Source of the DNA: Psychrobacter sp. GP33 | GTDB taxonomy: Bacteria > Pseudomonadota > Gammaproteobacteria > Pseudomonadales > Moraxellaceae | Assembly (NCBI RefSeq): GCF_014119005.1 | Contig: NZ_JACGYX010000010.1 | Span: 1-56,887 of the forward strand | Reading direction: 5' to 3' | Length of the DNA: 56,887 nucleotides | Shown: positions 45,661 through 54,241 of the stretch, one piece after another | Layout: each line of letters begins with the position of its first letter | How positions within the stretch are numbered: the first letter of the stretch is position 1 | Notes under the pieces: generated by a model | What the model was told of the DNA's origin: nothing | The model's input: only the letters and a program-made list of their open reading frames with translations | Database searches by the model: none | Translations under genes and position numbers: made by a program

Positions 45661-47373
45661 TTAATCTGCTGTCTTAAAGAAAGTTGGGGCTGATGCCACT
45701 TCTTGGGTCATCACACCAAAGAAGCTAAGCAAACTCGGTGTAATAAAATCGTGTGATACCGGCTGATTGGTCATATGAGATAAGCTATTGCCATCGATAC
45801 TATTACTCGTGGGTGACCAGATAATAACAGGGATTTTCTTTTGCGCATCGGGCGCTATGCTGTATGGAAGACCATGCAAATACACATTTTTTTCGCCAAG
45901 ACTTTCCCCATGATCACTAATATATATCATCATTACATCATAATCTTGCTGATAGGGTTTGAGCGTTTTAATAACATTATCTAAGAAGTAATCCGTGTAA
46001 CGAATCGCATTGTCATAGCCGTTAATAACCGACTGAGTGTCACACTTAGAAAGCTCATTGGTCATGCACACAGGCTTATAAGCCTCAAACGCTTGAGGAT
46101 AACGTTTGTAATACGCAGGGCCATGATTGCCCATTTGATGTAGTAAAACTAGCGTATCTTTTGGCGCTGTGTTTGATTTAACCAATTTATCAAAACCATT
46201 AAGCATGCCAATATCTCGGCACTCAACGTCACAATTGGAATTTAACTCTGGGGTTTTATAGTCTTCAAAAATGACACGGTCTGCCACGCCCTTAGAGCTA
46301 GAATTATTGTCTCGCCAAATAACATTGACACCCTGTTTATGTAACGTATCTAGCACATTCTCATTATATTCCGCAGTATCGACATCGTAGTCTTCTCGGT
46401 TCGCATAACTGAACATACAAGGCACTGAATACGCTGTAGAAGTCCCACAGGAAGCGGCGTTTTTGAAACTATAAATATCAGCTTGCTTGGCAAGCAGGGG
46501 CATCGTATCGCGCTGATAACCATTTAAGCCAATATGATCAGCTCGAACGGTTTCTCCTACTACAAAGACCATTAATTTAGGTTTGGCTGTTCTACTCATT
46601 GTCGTTCGCTTTGCATCGGTTGCATGCAGTATGAGCGCATCAGGACGGCTTAACTCATCTACATAATCTGTACCCAGTTTAATAACGGAATAAATAGGAG
46701 TAATTGGGTTGGCATAATAACGGACCTGTTTGTGTTGACGAAAAAAACTTGCGTATTGATCACCAAATGGAACCAGACAAATTGCTATTAACGCCACAGA
46801 TAACACTAAGGTAATCGCTTTTTGTATAGTAGCTTGTCGCCAAGAGAATCTTTTTATACGAACCCTGCTAAGAATAAAAGCGGGTATGACGCCTAATAAT
46901 ATCAATCGAATAATAAAGCTGGGTGCCATTAACCCCATCGCTTCAGCTTGGTCAGTCTGTAAACTATTGACTAACATATCACGGTCAAATATTGTCCCGT
47001 AGGCGTCAGTAAAATAGCCACAGATGGCTGCAACGACTACCATGATGACCAGCACTACTTTCGTTGTTGAACGATAGCAAAATAGCTGTAGCACCAACCA
47101 CATTAATCCAAACAGCAAGCCTGTAAGAGAAAATATGAAGCCTATATTTGTGCTCAAAGGATAGACACTCAGAACTTGCTCAAAAAATCCAATATTTGCG
47201 GTAGCAACTAGATATAGCGCAATCACGACAATAAGATAATTAAGATTAATCTCACGGTTATAGAATTTACTACTATCGTTGAGTATCTTTTTATTTTTGG
47301 CAATGCTGACTTTAGCAGTACTGAGCTGATTGGCTTCTGTTGTGCTTGTATTAGGAGTTGTCTGTCTGGACAT
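45661..47373 (-). CDS. eptA: Lipid A phosphoethanolamine transferase (EptA/PmrC family)
   Basis: This protein of about 570 residues has an N-terminal five-helix membrane domain (about residues 35-210) and a periplasmic sulfatase-like domain. Metal and catalytic residues are visible: GETVRADHIGLNGYQRDT, the nucleophile Thr in SCGTSTAYSVPCMF, and ISDHGESLGE with a later HGLPYSIAPD. It transfers phosphoethanolamine to lipid A, giving polymyxin resistance. The ATG at 47373 is preferred to 47409, because the promoter of box 4 would place the transcript start about there. It heads an operon with the two-component system. Moraxellaceae are relatives of the source of mobile mcr genes; whether this is mcr-like needs alignment. 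Confidence 0.92.
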   Translation of the reverse strand: MSRQTTPNTSTTEANQLSTAKVSIAKNKKILNDSSKFYNREINLNYLIVVIALYLVATANIGFFEQVLSVYPLSTNIGFIFSLTGLLFGLMWLVLQLFCYRSTTKVVLVIMVVVAAICGYFTDAYGTIFDRDMLVNSLQTDQAEAMGLMAPSFIIRLILLGVIPAFILSRVRIKRFSWRQATIQKAITLVLSVALIAICLVPFGDQYASFFRQHKQVRYYANPITPIYSVIKLGTDYVDELSRPDALILHATDAKRTTMSRTAKPKLMVFVVGETVRADHIGLNGYQRDTMPLLAKQADIYSFKNAASCGTSTAYSVPCMFSYANREDYDVDTAEYNENVLDTLHKQGVNVIWRDNNSSSKGVADRVIFEDYKTPELNSNCDVECRDIGMLNGFDKLVKSNTAPKDTLVLLHQMGNHGPAYYKRYPQAFEAYKPVCMTNELSKCDTQSVINGYDNAIRYTDYFLDNVIKTLKPYQQDYDVMMIYISDHGESLGEKNVYLHGLPYSIAPDAQKKIPVIIWSPTSNSIDGNSLSHMTNQPVSHDFITPSLLSFFGVMTQEVASAPTFFKTAD

Positions 47374-47412
47374 ACACGAACTTCTTAATAGAATGAAAAA
47401 GGGTGTCATCTT

Positions 47413-47448
47413 TTAAGGTAGCAAATACGACGTTAAGAAGATGTTAAG
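47413..47448 (-). promoter_or_regulatory. PmrA/QseB-type box 4 (eptA)
   Basis: On the minus strand CTTAACATCTTCTTAAC (47448-47432) is a perfect hexamer repeat with 5 bp between. A weak -10-like TACCTT comes about 11 bp later (near 47415). It indicates autoregulation of the eptA-regulator-kinase operon. Confidence 0.65.
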
Positions 47449-47808
47449 AGGATTCTGGAGCAAATTGAACCACTTTGATTATATTAAAGAATCTTCTTTG
47501 TTAAAGACTCTTTTTTAAATAATACTGCTGTAACTTAATACCTGTTTAATTCCTTGTCCTATATTTTTTTAATGACATATTCGGTAATCATGCCGATTTA
47601 TATATATATTTAATGTTGTAGTTATTAGTACATTATAAAGCCAGGTTAAAAGATAGTTAAATCAGTATTGAGTTCACTATAGAGCACCGCTGAAAATGTA
47701 CAATGACATTTAACAGCGGCTTGCATGACAACAATTAGAGAAATCCAGTCATCTGATTTTTAGACAATAAATCTGGTCATACTCAATTAAAAAATTAAGT
47801 TGCAGTTT
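47449..47808. other. Intergenic region between eptA and glutaminase
   Basis: No gene was recognised in about 360 bp. An imperfect hairpin with CCGCTG/CAGCGG arms lies at 47686-47718, but it has no T-run at its foot. It may be a terminator for the glutaminase gene. Confidence 0.4.
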
Positions 47809-48735
47809 TTAATGCGAAAAAACAGACCAGCCCGTTTTCTGTACCAGCATCTCTAATGCTTTTGACCCAAGTTTGGAGTTTCCGACATAATCAAGCCCTG
47901 GTGACCATACAGCAATGGATCCTTTACCTGGCGCTATCGTTAATATACCCCCACCAACTCCACTTTTACCCGGCAGACCGACCCGATAGGCAAACTCACC
48001 AGCACCATCGTAATGACCGCACATCATCATTAACGAATTGATCCGTCGAGACTGCTGTGCATTAATCACCCTTACCCCTGTGTGTTGATTGACACCATTA
48101 GACACTAAAAAAAGACCTGCACGGGCTAACTGTTGGCAATTCATTGCAATTGAGCATTGATGAAAATAAACCCCCAGTACTTTATCCACATCGTGCTTTA
48201 TATGACCAAAGGACTTCATAAAATGCGCTAATGCCGCATTTCGATCTCTGTGCTCCATCTCAGACGCCGCCACTCTATGGTCGAAACGGATCGAATCATC
48301 GTCTGCAATAAAGTGAACAAACCGAAGAATTTCACCCAATGTTTCTTTAGGCTCATGCCCCATCATAATGGCATCCACCACGGCAATCGCACCGGCATTG
48401 ATAAATGGATTACGCGGTCGACCAGATTCATTCTCCAATACCATGATCGAATTAAAGGGATCGCCAGATGGCTCACGACCAACATGTGTCCAGATCCCAT
48501 CACCTAACTTGCCAAGACCGATAGTTAAAGTAAATACTTTGGAGATACTTTGTATCGAAAACAGTGTGCTCGCAGCACCTGCTGTATATACCTGCCCGTC
48601 AGGTGTCGCTACTGCAATACCAAATTGATTTGGATCGACATGCGCCAATTGTGGAATGTAATCGGCTACTTTTCCCCGATCGGTTTCAAGGGTCATCTCT
48701 GCGGCAATATCATCAAGAATCTGTTGCATATTCAT
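47809..48735 (-). CDS. glsA: Glutaminase A (serine-dependent beta-lactamase fold)
   Basis: This 308-residue cytoplasmic enzyme hydrolyses glutamine to glutamate and ammonia. The Ser-x-x-Lys catalytic motif is in [13 protein letters not shown] (about residues 63-68). The blocks [21 protein letters not shown] and [15 protein letters not shown] match bacterial GlsA/YbaS. It is monocistronic and convergent with nothing. In other bacteria the enzyme supports acid tolerance; nothing here shows its regulation. Confidence 0.94.
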   Translation of the reverse strand: MNMQQILDDIAAEMTLETDRGKVADYIPQLAHVDPNQFGIAVATPDGQVYTAGAASTLFSIQSISKVFTLTIGLGKLGDGIWTHVGREPSGDPFNSIMVLENESGRPRNPFINAGAIAVVDAIMMGHEPKETLGEILRFVHFIADDDSIRFDHRVAASEMEHRDRNAALAHFMKSFGHIKHDVDKVLGVYFHQCSIAMNCQQLARAGLFLVSNGVNQHTGVRVINAQQSRRINSLMMMCGHYDGAGEFAYRVGLPGKSGVGGGILTIAPGKGSIAVWSPGLDYVGNSKLGSKALEMLVQKTGWSVFSH

Positions 48736-49033
48736 TGTGTGACCGTATTTCAGCTGCGTTGTTAAGTAAAAAAGATTTTAACTGAATATAAGGTTTTAAG
48801 GATAAGAAAATTGTATTTGGATTAGGACGTATTGAATTGAACTGCTCTGAGTCTATCGGAGACTGAGCATTCTAAGAAAATACGACAATAAAAAGATCTG
48901 CACTACTGAGGTTTCAGCGGCGAGCTACTATCCTTCTACATGAACAGCTATTCAAGACCGTGTTGTACCCAAGTTCATGTCTACGAGACTATAGGTTTTA
49001 TGACATATTAACTACTGCCTAGTAATTTAGCTT
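48736..49033. other. Divergent intergenic region left of box 5
   Basis: About 300 bp between the divergent glutaminase and cytochrome b561 genes with no coding sequence or RNA gene recognised. The right part contains box 5 and its promoter. Confidence 0.4.
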
Positions 49034-49066
49034 CCTAAGCTTCCCTTAAGGTTCGTTTGTTGTAAT
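49034..49066 (+). promoter_or_regulatory. PmrA/QseB-type box 5 and -10 element
   Basis: CCTAAGCTTCCCTTAAG (49034-49050) has one mismatch in the first hexamer and a perfect second one. TGTAAT follows after 10 bp (49061-49066). It stands about 115 bp before the cytochrome b561 gene. Confidence 0.7.
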
Positions 49067-49180
49067 AGATATAAGACAGACGGAGTCATCTCTAGTCTGC
49101 TTACGATATTTGGCTTAGTTTTATTTTTTTGCAGCAGAATATCGTCAATAAATAAGTGTATCACTGAGGGAGTGACGACC

Positions 49181-49789
49181 ATGAGCCACAATAACACAAC
49201 TAATTTGATTCATAATTCTGATTTAATGCCATCAAACATCCCTAAAACTAAACAAGTGCGCGTTTGGGATATTTTAGTCAGAATCACACACTGGACGGTC
49301 GCTGCTGGTATTTTTGCCAATCTACTCTTTACTGAAGACGGTAGCGAGCTGCACGAAATTGTAGGCTATACCGTTGTAGGGTTAGTGGTAATACGCTTGC
49401 TTTGGGGTCTAGTAGGAACACGCTATGCACGCTTTAGTAATTTTTTCCCCACACCGACGCGACTTAAACGCCATCTTGCTGACTTAAGTGCTCGTCGCGT
49501 TGATGAAGAGCATCTTGGACACAATCCCTTAGCAGCTCTTATGATGTTTACGTTATGGGCAGTGATTATAGGTTTAGGTTTGACCGGTTATCTGATGGAA
49601 ACAAAAATTCTTGGCAGCAAAGATTTAATGGAAGGTATTCATGAATTCTTAGCCAATAGTTTATACTTGCTCGTACCGCTGCACATTGTCTCTGCTATTG
49701 TTGTGAGTTATTGGGAACGGCAGAATCTGATTAAAGCAATGATAGCCGGTAATAAAACGGTAATAGATAAGCCGTCCACTATGGAATAA
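49181..49789 (+). CDS. Cytochrome b561-family diheme membrane protein
   Basis: This 202-residue protein has four transmembrane helices and conserved heme-ligand histidines in RITHWTVAAGIFAN, SELHEIVGYTVVG and LLVPLHIVSAIVVSYW. It is the small Ni-hydrogenase/thiosulfate-reductase cytochrome b-like type. It probably accepts electrons from quinol and passes them to a periplasmic partner. The ATG at 49181 is preferred to a GTG at 49172, as a GAGGGAG ribosome site fits it. It is the first gene of an operon with a QseB/QseC-like pair, 29 bp from the regulator gene. Confidence 0.88.
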   Translation: MSHNNTTNLIHNSDLMPSNIPKTKQVRVWDILVRITHWTVAAGIFANLLFTEDGSELHEIVGYTVVGLVVIRLLWGLVGTRYARFSNFFPTPTRLKRHLADLSARRVDEEHLGHNPLAALMMFTLWAVIIGLGLTGYLMETKILGSKDLMEGIHEFLANSLYLLVPLHIVSAIVVSYWERQNLIKAMIAGNKTVIDKPSTME

Positions 49790-49818
49790 CATGAGATAAA
49801 TAAAATGGTGGCATACAT

Positions 49819-50493
49819 ATGGCACGTATATTATTGATAGAAGACGATAGCAACATTGCTGAGGGTATTATCCTCGGCTTAAAAAGTCATGGCATGATGG
49901 TTGATTGGTTCAGCGATGCTAAGCAAGGTGAAATGGCGCTGCAAGACGGTATGTTTGATGCGGTGCTGCTTGATTTAACCTTGCCAAAAGGTGACGGGAT
50001 GACCGTACTACAAAACTGGCGAGCCAAACAGATAGATACGCCTGTATTGATTATCACTGCTCGCGATGCCATTGCCAATCGGGTGGCGGGGCTCAATGCC
50101 GGTGCTGATGATTATTTGGTCAAACCGTTTGCATTAGATGAGGTCATTGCCCGTCTACAAGCATTGATAAGGCGCAGTCAAGGTAGAAGCCAATCTGAAA
50201 TCCTTTATGGCGAGGTGGCTTATCAGCCTCATACCCAGCAAGTCTCTTATCAAGGTCAAGTTGTTGAATTGACTATTAAAGAAGTGGCAATATTAGAGCA
50301 AATGCTGACCCATCCTAAACAAATACATAGTAGAGCGAGCTTAGAAGACAAACTGTATGGTTGGCAACAAGATATCGAAAGTAATGCCATTGAAGTACAC
50401 ATTCATCATTTACGTAAAAAATTGGGCAATGATTTTATCTTGACCAAACGTGGTATCGGTTACTATCTTAATCCCGCTTATGATCCTCACTAA
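49819..50493 (+). CDS. Response regulator, QseB/PmrA-like
   Basis: This 224-residue OmpR-family regulator has the receiver phosphoacceptor in AVLLDLTLPKGDGMTVL, the Lys in DYLVKPFALDEVIARL, and a winged-helix domain ending EVHIHHLRKKLG then GIGYYLNP. The pattern is QseB/PmrA-like. With box 5 it is probably autoregulated. It forms a complete system with the kinase 52 bp downstream. Confidence 0.9.
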   Translation: MARILLIEDDSNIAEGIILGLKSHGMMVDWFSDAKQGEMALQDGMFDAVLLDLTLPKGDGMTVLQNWRAKQIDTPVLIITARDAIANRVAGLNAGADDYLVKPFALDEVIARLQALIRRSQGRSQSEILYGEVAYQPHTQQVSYQGQVVELTIKEVAILEQMLTHPKQIHSRASLEDKLYGWQQDIESNAIEVHIHHLRKKLGNDFILTKRGIGYYLNPAYDPH

Positions 50494-50545
50494 CGATAGC
50501 CTCAACTACGTTTAGCTTGTTTATTTCATCTCTCTTATTTAACAT

Positions 50546-52024
50546 ATGAGCAAATATGAGCCTATGAAAAGTATCCAGCAACGGTTGTTAACTTCCTTAC
50601 TAATTGGTCTTCCTTTATTATGGATACTCACCTCCAGCTTTATTGCGTGGCGATTATGGCACGAAATCAACGAGATAAATGACACTCAAATAACTCAAGT
50701 TGCCCGCTATTTAATAGGTGTCGCTCCTAAAGAAGATAACGATAACGACGATTATGAGCAAGAGGATAGTAAAGGTAAAAAAAAGCGCCCGGCCAAAATA
50801 TATAACTTAAAAAGTGAGCTACTATCAGGTGACCTTGGTAATGCCAAAGATGACTATATGGGCTTTGCTATTTGGGATAAAGACGGACGTCTATTAATGG
50901 CGGATGAAAATGGGCAATCTTTTGCTTTTTTAGCTGACCAGCATGGCTTTGTAGAAGCGCATGATTCTGCGTATCAGCGCCTAAACCCATTCAGTAAGCG
51001 CTGGCGTTTATTTTATGTGCATGATGACCATGACTATAAGCATAAAAGTCAGGTGATTGCTGTCGGTCAAAACCTTGATTCTCGCCAAGAGATGATTGTC
51101 AGTGCCATGACTGTGCAAGTGCTACCGATGTTGGTTGGATTATTAGCATTTATCGGTTTGGTAATTTGGTTGATTCGGCGCGGATTTATGCCGTTAACTC
51201 AAATCAGTGCCGAGCTTGAACAACGTCAGCCACAAGATGATAGTCCTATTACCGCAGATGTACCTAAAGAGATTCAGCCTTTGGTGACGGCATTAAATAT
51301 TTTATTTGTTAAAGTAGCGGAAACTCTAGCACGTGAGCAACGCTTTACAGCTGACGCCTCGCATGAGTTACGAAGCCCACTTGCAGCATTAAAACTACAA
51401 GCGGATTTATTAGAGCAGCAGCTATTACAGCTGTCTAGTATAGAGGACGATAGCCTGCTGTTTTATCATACTCAAAAAATTAGCAATGGCATTGAGCGCG
51501 CCACTCATTTAGTTGACCAACTGCTGATTTTAGCCAAAATAGAACCACAACAACAATTGCCGCCTGAGCAATTAGAAAAACCAGATTGGCTGATGCTCAC
51601 AGATATTGTGCTTAGTGATGTCAATCGTTTGGCTCGTGAAAAACATATTCAATTAAAACGCACCGTATTCTGTGATAATCCTGCCGATATTTTGCCCATT
51701 CTTATCAATCCAATATTATTCAAATTATTAATCCGAAACTTATTAGACAATGCCATTCGCTACTGTCCTGACGGCTCTTTGATTGAACTTCAGTTAGATA
51801 TCAATTCCATTAGAGTAATAGATAATGGCTTAGGTGTAGAGCAACAGCAATTAGCGCGTCTGAGTGAGCGCTTTTACCGCCCAGCAGGTCAAAGCCAATT
51901 AGGTAGCGGCTTAGGACTATCCATTGTTAATCGAATTGCTGAGCTGCATGGTCTGAGAGTAGAGTTTGCTAATCGTTCCGTACCAGAGAATGGTTTTATC
52001 GCAATGGTAAGCAATAAAAAATAA
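50546..52024 (+). CDS. Sensor histidine kinase, QseC-like, with an acidic sensor segment
   Basis: This 492-residue kinase has helices at about residues 15-35 and 188-208, with a periplasmic sensor between. The sensor starts with an acidic run (KEDNDNDDYEQEDSKGKKK, about residues 60-78), which could bind cations such as iron(III). The phosphoacceptor motif is DASHELRSPLAALK. The ATPase motifs NLLDNAIRYC, DNGLGV and GSGLGLSIVNRI complete it. It follows its regulator closely. An ATG at 50564 is a second start candidate. Confidence 0.9.
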   Translation: MSKYEPMKSIQQRLLTSLLIGLPLLWILTSSFIAWRLWHEINEINDTQITQVARYLIGVAPKEDNDNDDYEQEDSKGKKKRPAKIYNLKSELLSGDLGNAKDDYMGFAIWDKDGRLLMADENGQSFAFLADQHGFVEAHDSAYQRLNPFSKRWRLFYVHDDHDYKHKSQVIAVGQNLDSRQEMIVSAMTVQVLPMLVGLLAFIGLVIWLIRRGFMPLTQISAELEQRQPQDDSPITADVPKEIQPLVTALNILFVKVAETLAREQRFTADASHELRSPLAALKLQADLLEQQLLQLSSIEDDSLLFYHTQKISNGIERATHLVDQLLILAKIEPQQQLPPEQLEKPDWLMLTDIVLSDVNRLAREKHIQLKRTVFCDNPADILPILINPILFKLLIRNLLDNAIRYCPDGSLIELQLDINSIRVIDNGLGVEQQQLARLSERFYRPAGQSQLGSGLGLSIVNRIAELHGLRVEFANRSVPENGFIAMVSNKK

Positions 52025-52071
52025 CCATCAAACGCCCTATAAAAATACTATAAAGAATTAAAACGCATTCT

Positions 52072-52104
52072 CTTAAGCTTGAGTTAATATTCACTCCGTA
52101 TGCT
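52072..52104 (+). promoter_or_regulatory. PmrA/QseB-type box 6 and -10 element
   Basis: CTTAAGCTTGAGTTAAT (52072-52088) is followed after 10 bp by TATGCT (52099-52104). The -10 covers a false ATG at 52100. Therefore the PepSY gene must start at the ATG at 52142, which has a GGAG ribosome site. Confidence 0.75.
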
Positions 52105-52141
52105 ACTTGTATTCCCTAATGATATATACGGAGTACATATT

Positions 52142-52738
52142 ATGAGCTTACCTCTATTAAAACCCCTGTTATTGACTGTCGGTGCTACTTCATTGGTGTT
52201 TTTTGGTGGCGTCATCGCTTTATCTATCCAATCGCCAACCGTTGATAGCATCCAAGCCGCAGTAAATACTGTGAGTCAAAATTCTGACATGACGTCTTCT
52301 TTATCCTCATTTAAAGCAGTAACAAATCCACTCACACAATCTTTATCAGCTCAGCAATCCTCCCTTGCTGCACTCACTGCTGCCCAAGCAACAGCGCTTG
52401 CCAAACAAAACGCTCCTGATGCGATATTACAGGCCACCCCAGAGCTTATTAATTATAACGGTACAGTCGCTTATGAAGTGATTTTAGATAGTGGTGCCAC
52501 TTATATTGACTCCAATCTAGGCGCTGTACTAAATCCGGTCACTAGCAATGGTTATGGTACAGAAGGCTTTAGTGATGACGATGAGCATGATAGTTATAAA
52601 AATGAGCATCACGATGACGATGAACATAAGGGTGAGAAACACCACAGCAAAAAACACGGCGACAAGCATTATAAAGAGAAAGGTCGTTTAATTACCACCA
52701 GTTATAAACAGCAAGATGAGGATGACTACTATGACTAA
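52142..52738 (+). CDS. PepSY-domain membrane protein with an SGAT motif and metal-rich tail
   Basis: This 198-residue protein has one N-terminal signal/anchor helix (residues 8-28), a low-complexity Ser/Gln linker, and a PepSY domain (about 70-135) containing YEVILDSGATYIDSNLGAVL. SGAT at 117-120 equals the core of the motif to which ApbE enzymes attach FMN through threonine. The tail (144-178) is a run of His, Asp, Glu and Lys able to bind metal ions. An ApbE and a ferric-reductase membrane domain are encoded directly downstream. The flavin link is inference; PepSY strand sequences can resemble it by chance. Confidence 0.8.
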   Translation: MSLPLLKPLLLTVGATSLVFFGGVIALSIQSPTVDSIQAAVNTVSQNSDMTSSLSSFKAVTNPLTQSLSAQQSSLAALTAAQATALAKQNAPDAILQATPELINYNGTVAYEVILDSGATYIDSNLGAVLNPVTSNGYGTEGFSDDDEHDSYKNEHHDDDEHKGEKHHSKKHGDKHYKEKGRLITTSYKQQDEDDYYD

Positions 52739-53048
52739 TATCAAATCACATCCGACCCAAGCTGGTAATAGAGCTTCTAATCAGACAGCTAAAAAATCTG
52801 ATCCTTTTGCCACCCTTAAAAGCAGCATTATGATTGTCTCAATAGCAGGCACTATGGCCGGGTGGTTAATACTACTCAATCAAGAAACTGACACTGCGCC
52901 TGTGAATACCGCCATGTTAACTGCGGTTACTCCTAAAGATAGTAAGGAGTCAACGCCACCTACTAATATCAATCAGTTGCGGCAGGTCAATGAAGTCGCG
53001 CCTGTTGAGCAGATAGATGTCGTCGCTCGTACGCGTTCTTCTCGATAA
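52731..53048 (+). CDS. Small single-helix membrane protein
   Basis: This 105-residue protein has one transmembrane helix (SIMIVSIAGTMAGWLILL, near residues 35-52). It is flanked by a polar N-terminal arm and a periplasmic tail ending VDVVARTRSSR. The ATG at 52731 overlaps the PepSY stop by 8 bp and is preceded by GAGG, showing translational coupling. I do not recognise the family. It may be an assembly factor for the redox proteins of the operon. Confidence 0.6.
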   Translation: MTNIKSHPTQAGNRASNQTAKKSDPFATLKSSIMIVSIAGTMAGWLILLNQETDTAPVNTAMLTAVTPKDSKESTPPTNINQLRQVNEVAPVEQIDVVARTRSSR

Positions 53049-53108
53049 ATGAGAAAAAATTAACAGTTATTAAACTTTGGTTTTTTGGTAAAAATAGAGA
53101 GGTTTCGA

Positions 53109-54239
53109 ATGAAAATAAACGAACCCAATAAAACTACGCCGCAATTGGTAACTTTTGACATACTAGCGATGGGTTGTCATATTCAGGTCAGTTTGAATAT
53201 TAAAAGACTGAGCACGCAGTATTCAAAGACGGAAATAAATAACCGGATTGCCTTGCTAGCAAGTGATGTTCAGCAGAAATTGGCTCACTGGGAACACGTT
53301 TTCAGTCGTTTTGATGATACCAGCGAGCTGATGAGACTTAATCAGCATACTGACCAATGGACTGATGTGAGTGCAGAGTTATTTGAGGTCTTACAGCGTG
53401 CGATTCAGTTTGTTCCAAAAACCCAAGGATTAGTGACACCGACCTTACTTACATCCCTGTGGGCAGCTGGCTATAAGCATTCATTTGAAACTTTGCCAAA
53501 ACTGTCTATGCCATCCATACCTTTTACTAACCTAAGCGATACATCAAATATTAACTTAAATGTTAAAAAAAGTTTTCAAGATACCCCTGTAGTCAACTAT
53601 GGCAATCAGAATATAGAACGTATTCAGCTTCGCCGACTAACTGACGGAAAATATCAAGTATATCTTCCATCTAGTATGGCACTAGATTTGAATGGTTATG
53701 TCAAAGGCTGGTGCGCCATGCAGTTGGCTGAATATGTTAGTCAAATCCATGATTGGCATCTACCCTGTTTAGTGGATATGGGGGGCGATATCGCAATTGG
53801 CGTTCCAAGAGACCAAGTAGATAAACCAATTACTTGGGGGATTGCTATTGCTAAACCTTATTTTTCTAATGATGAGCAGGTTCACGATGATGAAGATGTC
53901 GCGATCCTTAAAGTCAGCTCTGGGGCTGTCGCCACGTCTGGGCAAGACTATCGTCGCTGGTGGCATGATGGTCGCTGGCAACATCATTTAATCCACCCTC
54001 ATTATTCTCGTCCGGTAACAAGCGATGTGCTGACCGCAACCGTACTGGCTACGGACACCATGACAGCAGAGGTATACGCTAAATACTGTGTGCTACTTGG
54101 TGTTAAAGCGGCAACAACATGGCTTAACAAACATCATATTGCGGCGCTGTTAATTGATACTGATAACAACGTGATTACGACATCTGCTGTTTATCCATAT
54201 TTAGTCCAACCAAACTTGATTGATAGCATAGGAGCATAG
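53109..54239 (+). CDS. apbE: ApbE-family FAD:protein FMN transferase
   Basis: This 376-residue protein has the ApbE fold: FSRFDDTSELMRLNQ near the start, VDMGGDIAIGVPRD, ATSGQDYRRW with HHLIHP, and TVLATDTMTAEVYAK with the metal-site Asp/Thr. ApbE attaches FMN covalently to a Thr/Ser in flavoprotein partners outside the cytoplasm. No signal peptide or lipobox is obvious, so location is unclear. A Shine-Dalgarno (AGAGAGG) precedes the ATG at 53109. It is followed 2 bp later by the ferric-reductase-domain gene. Confidence 0.9.
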   Translation: MKINEPNKTTPQLVTFDILAMGCHIQVSLNIKRLSTQYSKTEINNRIALLASDVQQKLAHWEHVFSRFDDTSELMRLNQHTDQWTDVSAELFEVLQRAIQFVPKTQGLVTPTLLTSLWAAGYKHSFETLPKLSMPSIPFTNLSDTSNINLNVKKSFQDTPVVNYGNQNIERIQLRRLTDGKYQVYLPSSMALDLNGYVKGWCAMQLAEYVSQIHDWHLPCLVDMGGDIAIGVPRDQVDKPITWGIAIAKPYFSNDEQVHDDEDVAILKVSSGAVATSGQDYRRWWHDGRWQHHLIHPHYSRPVTSDVLTATVLATDTMTAEVYAKYCVLLGVKAATTWLNKHHIAALLIDTDNNVITTSAVYPYLVQPNLIDSIGA

Positions 54240-54241
54240 TT

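Noticed and set aside
48250..48785. Several plus-strand frames opposite glutaminase
   Set aside because: The glutaminase gene carries full catalytic motifs. The reverse frames are mutually overlapping and featureless.
52100..52141. An earlier ATG for the PepSY protein at 52100
   Set aside because: It falls inside the proposed -10 element and has no ribosome site. The ATG at 52142 has GGAG and gives a proper signal-anchor start.
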